Shown here: in pieces, positions 61,101 through 64,000 of the stretch
How positions within the stretch are numbered: the stretch's first letter is position 1
Layout: every line of letters begins with the position of its first letter
Origin: WTFV01 sp965203525
Lineage (GTDB): Bacteria > Acidobacteriota > Vicinamibacteria > Vicinamibacterales > UBA8438
DNA length: 64,000 nucleotides
Direction: 5' to 3'
Assembly: GCA_965203525.1 (NCBI GenBank)
Contig: OZ241898.1
Location: forward strand, 3,844,001 to 3,908,000
Notes under the pieces: generated by a model
Database searches by the model: none
What the model was told of the DNA's origin: nothing
Seen by the model: the letters and a program-made list of their open reading frames with translations, nothing else
Translations under genes and position numbers: made by a program

Positions 61101-64000
61101 GGTCGGTCACGGTCACGGCAGTGGACAACACGCGGGACCAGGTCGACAAGAGCGTGACCGTATCCGGTTCGGCGACCAACAGCCAGGGAATCACGCAGCC
61201 TTCGTCGGTGACGTTGACGATCACCGACGACGACGCGACGCCGACGCTGTCGATCGACTCGCCCAGCGTGACGGAAGGAAACAGCGGCTCGGCGAACCTG
61301 ACGTTCACGGTGACGCTGAGTCCGGCCAGCGGCCGGCAGGTGACGGTGAACTACGCGGAAGGGACGGGCGGCACGGCGACGTCGGGAACGGACTACACGC
61401 CGCTGAGCAGCGGGATGCTGACGTTCGCGGCGGGGGACACGAGCAAGACGGTGACGGTGACGGTGCGGGGGGACACGACCGACGAGCCGAACGAGACGGT
61501 GGTGGTGGCTCTGAGCGGGGCGACGAACGCAACGGTGTCAAGCACCGCCGGCACGGGGACGGGGACGATCAACGACGACGACGCGGCGCCGAAGGTGACG
61601 CTGGCGTTGTCGCGGACTTCGATAGCGGAGAGTGGCGCGACCAACTCGGCGACGGTGACCGCGAGCCTGGATCGGCCTTCGTCGGCGTCGACGACCATCA
61701 CGGTTTCTGCGGTGGCCGGTGCGAACGCGGCGGCGGGCGACTTCAGCCTGAGCAGCAATACGACACTCACCATTGCGGCCGGGAGCACGAACAGCACGGG
61801 TTCGGTGACGGTCACGGCGGTGGACAACACGCAGGACGAGGCGAACAAGAGCGTGACCGTGTCCGGTTCGGCGACCAACTCGCAGGGGATCACGCAGCCT
61901 TCGTCAGTGACGCTGACGATCACCGACGACGACGCGACGCCGAAAGTGACCCTGTCACTGTCCCGGACTTCGATCACGGAAAGCGGTGCGACCAACTCGA
62001 CGACCGTGACGGCGACGCTGGATCGGGCGTCGTCCACGTCGACGACCATCACGGTGTCGGCGGCGCCGGGTGCGGCCACGGCGGCGGGAGACTTCCGGCT
62101 GAGCAGCAACACGACGCTGACGATCGCGGCAGGCAGCACGAGCAGCACGGGGTCGGTGACGGTCACCGCGGTGGACAACACGCAGGACGAGGCGGACAAG
62201 AGCGTGACCGTGTCGGGTTCGGCGACCAACTCGCAGGGAATCACGCAGCCTTCGTCAGTGACGCTGACGATCACCGACGACGACGCGACGCCGAAGGTGA
62301 CGCTGGCGCTGTCGCGGACCTCGATCGCGGAAAGCGGTGCGACCAACTCGACGACGGTGACGGCGAGCTTGGACCGGCCTTCGTCCGCGTCGACGACCAT
62401 CACGGTTTCTGCGGCGGCCGGCGCGAACGCGGCGGCGGGCGACTTCAGCCTGAGCAGCAACACGACGCTGACGATCGCGGCAGGCAGCACGAGCAGCACG
62501 GGTTCGGTGACGGTGACGGCGGTGGACAACACGCAGGACGACCCGGACAAGAGCGTGACCGTGTCGGGTTCGGCGACCAACTCGCAGGGAATCACGCAGC
62601 CGGCGGCGGTGACGCTGACGATCACCGATGACGATGCGACCCCGAAGGTGACGCTGTCACTGTCCCGGACCTCGATCACGGAGAGCGGCGCGACCAACTC
62701 GGCGACGGTGACCGCGAGCCTGGATCGGCCTTCGTCGGCGTCGACGACGGTGACGGTGACGGCAACGCCGGGCGCGAACGCGGCGGCGGGGGACTTCCGG
62801 CTGAGCAGCAACACGACGCTGACGATCGCGGCCGGCGCAACGAGCAGCACGGGGTCGGTAACAGTGACGGCGGTGGACAACACGCAGGACGATCCGGACA
62901 AGAGCGTGGCCGTGTCCGGTTCGGCGACCAACTCGCAGGGGATCACGCAGCCGTCGTCGGTGACGCTGACGATCACCGACGACGATGCGACGCCGAAGGT
63001 GACCCTGTCGCTGTCGCGGACCTCGATCACGGAGAGCGGTGCGACCAACTCGGCAACGGTGACCGCGAGCCTGGACCGGGCGTCGTCCGCGTCGACGACC
63101 ATCACGGTGTCCGCGGCGGCCGGTGCAAGCACGGCGGCCGGCGACTTCAGCCTGAGCAGCAACACGACGCTGACGATCGCGGCCGGCGCAACGAGCAGCA
63201 CGGGGTCGGTAACAGTGACGGCGGTGGACAACACGCAGGACGATCCGGACAAGAGCGTGGCCGTGTCCGGTTCGGCGACCAACTCGCAGGGGATCACGCA
63301 GCCGTCGTCGGTGACGCTGACGATCACCGACGACGACGGTGCGCCGACGGTGTCGATCGACTCGCCGAGCGTGACGGAGGGAGACAGCGGGTCGGTGAAC
63401 CTGACGTTCCGGGTGACGTTGAGCGCGGCGAGCGGCAAACGGGTGACGGTGCAGTACGCGGACGCCGAGACGGGAACGGCGTCCTCCGGCGCGGACTACA
63501 CGGCGCTGACCTCCGGCACCCTGACGTTTGCGGCGGGTTCGACCAGCCAGACCATCGCGGTGTCGGTGACGGGGGACACGACGGACGAGCCGGACGAGAC
63601 CGTCCACGTGGCGCTGAGCAGCCCGGAGAACGCGACGGTGTCGAGCACGTCCGGGACGGGGACGGGAACGATCACCGACGACGACGGCGCGCCGACCCTG
63701 TCGATCTCGTCACCGAGCGTGGCGGAGGGCGCGACGGGCGAGACGGCGACGCTGACGTTCCAGGTGACGTTGAGCGCGGCGAGCGGCAAGCAGGTGACGG
63801 TGGAGTACGCGGACGCGGGCACGGGGACGGCGACGTCCGGCGAGGACTACACGGCGCTGTCGTCGGGGACGCTGACGTTCGCGGCGGGCGAGACCGAGCA
63901 GACGATCGAGGTGTCGGTGACCGGGGATGCGCTGCACGAATCGGACGAGACGGTGAAGGTGGCGCTGAGCAGCCCGACCAACGCGACCGTGTCCAGCACC
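46082..64000 (+). CDS. giant secreted Calx-beta repeat protein (3' end outside window)
   Basis: One frame runs without a stop from 46082 to the window end (5,973 codons, C-terminus missing). After a basic leader ('GRREIRRSTG') a signal peptide 'FVLGLLTAALSALAAGTAAQ' is followed by about 51 Calx-beta-type beta-sandwich domains of about 110-120 residues. Each begins with 'TVTEG', 'SISENGG' or 'SIAESGA' and ends with an acidic calcium-binding linker such as 'GTITDDDGAP'. Domains 1-17 (to about 52,140) are diverged; from 52,150 on two types alternate, A ('SIDSPSVTEGNSGSA') and B ('LSRSSIAESGATNSA'), nearly identical between copies. Calx-beta arrays occur in very large surface adhesins. No transporter or anchor domain is visible. 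The ATG has no clear ribosome-binding site, so the start is provisional. Confidence 0.88.
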   Translation, partial: MRRPGIAPGTAPVREVPGRREIRRSTGFVLGLLTAALSALAAGTAAQTLPTLSISSPTVTEGRRGETAAMTFTVSLSAASAETVTVAYATDGANAGTATAGTDYRPLAPGTLTFAAGETSKTITVTVIGDGGDEFHETVRVTLSNPANAVLSSTRATGTGTITDDDGPPTVTLSVEPPSISENGGTATVSVTLDDTWTNLVRVQFSDVAGAWTVGATTIDVPPGSTTGSRTVALTAADNTRDEEDRAFTVTATAWAYVFASTTAPALVRGAPLTIVDDDDAPTVTLTAADGSISENGGSTTISATLSHASSRPTTITVESPAGAYSTGADATITIPAGSTTGGTDTVTITAVNNTRDEADRLVTVTGSASNPHGVGAVTGARVTITDDDGAPTVTLSPSPSTISEAGGTASVSATLAYAWGYDVTVTVGAVAGAWTVGSAATITIPAGSTTSAGRVTITAVDNSRHEAARSATLTGTAIYLERLSGSPLPASRSAFVSGAALTITDDDRPAVTLSLSPPSISESGASNSAAVTASLDRASTAETTVTVSATPGTNAAAGDFTLSSRRVLTIPAGSTAGTGTVTVTAVDNARDEPDKSVTVWATAANRLGVTPPRSMNLAITDDDPQPSLSISSPTVLEGDSGSASLRYAVTLSAASGRRVTVRYADAGTGTATSGTDYTALAPGTLTFAAGETGKTISVSVTGDTGDEPNETVVVRLSGASGAAVATASGTGTITDDDGAPAFNVGAARVTEGDGGSANLVFPVTLAPVNAAPVTVRYADAGTGTATSGTDYAALAAGTLTIAAGVGRGAITVSVTGDTTDEPDETVVVTLSNASAGAAIGIATATGTIRDDDDAPAVRLAAADARIRENGGSTTISATLSHASSRATTITVSAVAGAVTVGSDATIRIPAGSTSNSADTVTVTGVGNTTDAPDRVVTVPGAASNPQGVGAVTGARLTITDDDAAPTVTLTAAAGSIPENGGATTVAATLSHASSAATTVTVTPLAGVYTVGSDAAITIPAGATANAADTVSIAAVDNSLDEADRAVTVTGSAANAHGIGTVTGARLTITDDEVSPVAGCGVAGVRVRVHVAPTVIGENGGRATVTTTLLDAVSRNLYVYFTISGGTLDTDYTLSGAGSVGFRRVFARIVTFAAGSAANSAQSFTLSPTNDSATGNKTLTISSTSSTTDARGFTLDCSLPARSVTIVDDDSALVVSPVSGQATEAGGTSTFTVKLASRPSAPVTMTVRSGDASEGTASPDSLTFTAATWNTAQIVTVTGVDDPVHDGTRNYSIRLGAPSSTDRSYSRLAHQDVPVSTTDDESRPTLTLSLSPSSVSENGGVSTVSAALGHASGAATRITVIPPPGRGYAVGADGSITIPAGSTTNESDTATVVAVDNAVDAADVGVPLAVRVENALEVTTAPTPALLIENDEAAPAVTLAVSPRAISENGGVGTVTATLSHASSAATTITVSPVAGAYTVGADATITIPALSTAASADTVTITAVDNAAHQADRTVNLSAAAANDHRIGAVRGAVTLTDDDGAPTVWLAVSPAAISEARGRTTVSATLANAWTSDVTVVVDAREGAYAAGENSIIIAAGSTASADRVTLTALDNSRDESDRTVTVTGRASYRAGETRTTTFVNGASLTITDDDEPGGLPYVFIRGSRTSELQAGTSGTFLIPFTIGLTAGAGPGGATVDYAVNTSRSSAAVGSDYRAGGDFSSVTRGSGTTLGGTLTFREGETSRTVNLTGLADRTSEGVENVVVEIGNPAGARVAEGRASARATISDGALPALIAIDLAAVTEGDSGQTTLRYRIANAGSLVNPAPTVRYSDAGAGTATVGTDYSAVTPGTLTFSRLVQYVNVTVLGDTLDENDETILLQLSDPTNATFPDGAITISGTGTIRDDDPLPRLSVDSPSVTEGDSGRSSNLTFTVTLSPASGRRVTTSYRDVAGTANQSDYEEVRGTLTFEPGETSKTVSVPIKGDTTDEPDETLSLLLSAHAGATSTESSRTGTGTITDDDGEPSLSIGDASVTEGDSGSADLTFTVTLDAASGKEITVAYAEGTGGTATSGTDYTALSSGTLTFAAGETSKTVTVSVTGDTTDEPDETVVVALSSPTNATVSATAGSGTGTITDDDDEPSLSIDAPSVTEGDSGSADLTFTVTLDAASGKEITVAYAEGTGGTATSGTDYTALSGGTLTFAAGETSKTVTVTVTGDTTDEPNETVVVALSSPTNATVSSTAGTGTGTITDDDDAPTVTLALSRTSIAESGATNSATVTASLDRASSEDTTVTVAAAAGAATAATDFTLSASPTLTIAAGSTSSSGTVTVTAVDNTRDEADKSVTVSGTATNSQGITQPSSVTLTITDDDDAPTLSIDAPSVTEGNSGSANLTFTVSLNPASGKQVTVAYAEGTGGTATSGTDYTALSGGTLTFAAGDTSKTVTVSVQGDTTDEPDETVVVALSSPTNATVSSTAGTGTGTITDDDDAPTVTLALSLTSIAESGATNSATVTASLDRASSEDTTVTVAAAAGAATAATDFTLSASPTLTLAAGSTSSSGTVTVTAVDNSRDDPDKSVTVSGTATNSQGITQPSAVTLTITDDDDAPTLSIDSPSVTEGNSGSANLTFTVSLSPASGKQVTVAYAEGTGGTATAGADYTALSGGTLTFAAGDTSKTVTVTVRGDTTDEPNETVVVALSSPTNATVSATAGSGAGTITDDDDAPTVTLALSRSSIAESGATNSATVTASLDRASSEDTTITVVAAAGAATANGDFSLSASPTLTIAAGSTSSTGTVTITAVDNSRDDPDKSVTVSGTATNSQGITQPSSVTLTITDDDGAPTLSIDSPSVTEGNSGSANLTFTVSLNPASGKQVTVAYAEGTGGTATSGTDYTALSGGMLTFAAGDTSKTVTVTVRGDTTDEPNETVVVALSSPTNATVSSTAGTGTGTITDDDDAPTVTLALSRSSIAESGATNSATVTASLDRASSAATTITVAAAAGAATAETDFALSRNTTLTIAAGSTSSSGTVTVTAVDNTRDEANKSVTVSGSATNSQGITQPAAVTLTITDDDAAPTVTLALSRSSIAESGATNSATVTASLDRPSSAATTITVSAAPGANAAAGDFSLSSNTTLTIAAGSTSSTGSVTVTAVDNSTDEADKSVTVSGSATNSQGIAQPSAVTLTITDDDAAPTVTLSLSRSSIAESGATNSATVTASLDRASSASTTVTVSAAAGTNTANGDFSLSSNTTLTIAAGATSSSGTVTVTAVDNSTDEADKSVTVSGSATNSQGITQPSSVTLTITDDDGAPTLSIDSPSVTEGNSGSANLTFTVSLSPASGKRVTVAYAEGTGGTATSGTDYTALSGGTLTFAAGDTSRTVTVSVRGDTTDEPNETVVVALSSPTNATVSATAGTGTGTITDDDAAPTVTLALSRSSIAESGATNSTTVTASLDRASSQQTTVTVSAAPGANAAAGDFSLSSNTTLTIAAGSTSSTGSVTVTAVDNSTDEADKSVTVSGSATNSQGITQPAAVTLTITDDDATPTVTLALSRSSIAESGATNSATVTASLDRASSQQTTVTVSAAAGANTANGDFRLSSNKTLTIAAGATSSSGTVTVTAVDNTRDEADKSVTVSGSATNSQGITQPSSVTLTITDDDGAPTLSIDSPSVTEGNSGSANLTFTVSLSPASGKQVTVAYAEGTGGTATSGTDYTALSAGMLTFAAGDTSKTVTVTVRGDTTDEPNETVVVALSSPTNATVSATAGTGTGTITDDDDAPTVTLALSRSSIAESGATNSATVTASLDRASSQQTTVTVSAAAGANTANGDFSLSSNATLTIAAGSTSSSGTVTVTAVDNTRDEADKSVTVSGSATNSQGITQPSSVTLTISDDDGAPTLSIDSPSVTEGNSGSANLTFTVSLSPASGRQVTVNYAEETGGTATSGTDYTALSSGMLTFAAGDTSKTVTVSVRGDTTDEPNETVVVALSGAANATVSATAGSGTGTITDDDATPTVTLALSRSSIAESGATNSTTVTASLDRASSQQTTVTVSAAAGANTANGDFSLSSNTTLTIAAGSTSSSGTVTVTAVDNTRDEADKSVTVSGSATNSQGITQPSSVTLTITDDDDAPTLSIDSPSVTEGNSGSANLTFTVTLSPASGRQVTVNYAEGAGGTATSGTDYTALSSGMLTIAAGDTSKTVTVTVRGDTTDEPNETVVVALSGATNATVSSTAGTGTGTINDDDATPKVTLALSRSSIAESGATNSATVTASLDRPSSASTTITVSAAPGANTAAGDFRLSSNTTLTIAAGSTSSSGTVTVTAVDNTRDQADKSVTVSGSATNSQGITQPSSVTLTITDDDGAPTLSIDSPSVTEGNSGSANLTFTVTLSPASGRQVTVNYAEGTGGTATAGTDYTALSGGMLTFAAGDTSKTVTVTVRGDTTDEPNETVVVALSGATNATVSSTAGTGTGTINDDDATPTVTLSLSRSSIAESGATNSATVTASLDRASSASTTVTVAAAPGANTAAGDFSLSSNKTLTIAAGSTSSSGTVTVTAVDNTRDQTDKSVTVSGSATNSQGITQPSSVTLTITDDDATPTLSIDSPSVTEGNSGSANLTFTVSLSPASGRQVTVNYAEGTGGTATSGTDYTALSSGMLTFAAGDTSKTVTVSVRGDTTDEPNETVVVALSSPTNATVSATAGRGTGTITDDDATPTVTLSLSRTSIAESGATNSATVTASLDRPSSASTTITVSAAPGANTAAGDFSLSSNKTLTIAAGSTSSSGTVTVTAVDNTRDQVDKSVTVSGSATNSQGITQPSSVTLTITDDDATPTLSIDSPSVTEGNSGSANLTFTVSLSPASGRQVTVNYAEGTGGTATSGTDYTALSSGMLTFAAGDTSKTVTVTVRGDTTDEPNETVVVALSSPTNATVSATAGTGTGTITDDDAAPTVTLSLSRTSITESGATNSATVTASLDRPSSASTTVTVSAAPGADTAAGDFSLSSNTTLTIAAGATSSTGSVTVTAVDNTRDQVDKSVTVSGSATNSQGITQPSSVTLTITDDDATPTLSIDSPSVTEGNSGSANLTFTVTLSPASGRQVTVNYAEGTGGTATSGTDYTPLSSGMLTFAAGDTSKTVTVTVRGDTTDEPNETVVVALSGATNATVSSTAGTGTGTINDDDAAPKVTLALSRTSIAESGATNSATVTASLDRPSSASTTITVSAVAGANAAAGDFSLSSNTTLTIAAGSTNSTGSVTVTAVDNTQDEANKSVTVSGSATNSQGITQPSSVTLTITDDDATPKVTLSLSRTSITESGATNSTTVTATLDRASSTSTTITVSAAPGAATAAGDFRLSSNTTLTIAAGSTSSTGSVTVTAVDNTQDEADKSVTVSGSATNSQGITQPSSVTLTITDDDATPKVTLALSRTSIAESGATNSTTVTASLDRPSSASTTITVSAAAGANAAAGDFSLSSNTTLTIAAGSTSSTGSVTVTAVDNTQDDPDKSVTVSGSATNSQGITQPAAVTLTITDDDATPKVTLSLSRTSITESGATNSATVTASLDRPSSASTTVTVTATPGANAAAGDFRLSSNTTLTIAAGATSSTGSVTVTAVDNTQDDPDKSVAVSGSATNSQGITQPSSVTLTITDDDATPKVTLSLSRTSITESGATNSATVTASLDRASSASTTITVSAAAGASTAAGDFSLSSNTTLTIAAGATSSTGSVTVTAVDNTQDDPDKSVAVSGSATNSQGITQPSSVTLTITDDDGAPTVSIDSPSVTEGDSGSVNLTFRVTLSAASGKRVTVQYADAETGTASSGADYTALTSGTLTFAAGSTSQTIAVSVTGDTTDEPDETVHVALSSPENATVSSTSGTGTGTITDDDGAPTLSISSPSVAEGATGETATLTFQVTLSAASGKQVTVEYADAGTGTATSGEDYTALSSGTLTFAAGETEQTIEVSVTGDALHESDETVKVALSSPTNATVSST
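52150..63700 (+). repeat. 699-bp tandem supra-repeats within the Calx-beta gene
   Basis: Type A and type B domain codings alternate as a 233-codon (699-bp) unit. The equivalent A-domain point recurs at exact 699-bp steps (for example 57,199; 57,898; 58,597; 59,296; 59,995; 60,694; 61,393). The regular order is broken by runs of B domains (three at about 54,940-55,990, two at 56,340-57,040, five at 61,590-63,340), as expected from unequal crossing-over. Identity between units extends to synonymous sites. Confidence 0.93.

Noticed and set aside
52303..63822. Many 200-680 codon open frames on the minus strand opposite the Calx-beta gene
   Set aside because: They are produced by the repeated, stop-poor complement of the 'TDDD/TVTV' codons; they recur at each repeat, have no ribosome-binding sites, and the + strand frame encodes clear domains throughout.

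Overview
The window is 64 kb of very GC-rich bacterial DNA. Several gene families point to Acidobacteriota, probably a Vicinamibacteria-like lineage: secreted DUF1592, DUF1501 and PSCyt1/DUF1549/DUF1553 proteins, paralogous secreted 'DFSGIW/DLQGIW' proteins, DUF6152, DUF2911 and an SCE4755-like copper-monooxygenase protein. No rRNA or marker gene confirms this, so the taxonomy is inference. No tRNA, rRNA or CRISPR array was seen.

Layout. (1) 1-13,008 is a block of exported proteins: a partial DUF1592 c-type cytochrome-like protein, a Tat-exported PLP enzyme, two paralogous secreted proteins around a DUF6152 protein, a copper-monooxygenase-like protein, a decayed AlbA_2 gene, and a PSD1-DUF1501 pair. 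(2) 13,153-32,556 is a defence island on the + strand, bracketed by hsdM and hsdR of a type I restriction-modification system. Between them lie an array of 70-bp palindromic repeats, an hsdM remnant, fic, an AlbA_2/Schlafen-type ATPase, a HEPN (HepT-like) toxin, an MNT nucleotidyltransferase fused in frame to HsdS, a membrane-anchored TPR protein with 13 near-identical repeats, a Ski2-like helicase, an uncharacterised 384-aa protein, a short DUF1828 protein, an AAA_21-type ATPase, a DUF4276 gene cut to 16 codons, and a 188-aa ORF flanked by a 107-bp duplication of the hsdR 5' end. Many neighbours overlap by ATGA or GTGA, so they are probably translated as coupled sets. (3) 32,705-35,463 (- strand) is a two-gene ATPase operon: a KGGVGR-variant ParA-like protein and a P-loop ATPase. 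(4) 35,597-45,631 holds an exported catalase-peroxidase, an AAA ATPase with a PD-(D/E)XK-like tail, an M48 protease, class I fumarase, a signal-peptide remnant, a DUF2911 protein, two tiny ORFs and a DHA2-type MFS exporter, with many short segmental duplications between genes. (5) 46,082 to the window end is one uninterrupted frame of at least 5,973 codons with about 51 Calx-beta-type domains, preceded by a 22-C homopolymer.

The most unusual item is the HepT / MNT-HsdS arrangement: the usual antitoxin-side nucleotidyltransferase is covalently joined to the DNA-specificity subunit of the restriction system, which could tie toxin control to the restriction complex. A second theme is repeated short duplication: 5' of hsdR, the hsdM remnant, 3' ends of the DUF2911 and M48 genes, and the N-terminus of the giant adhesin.
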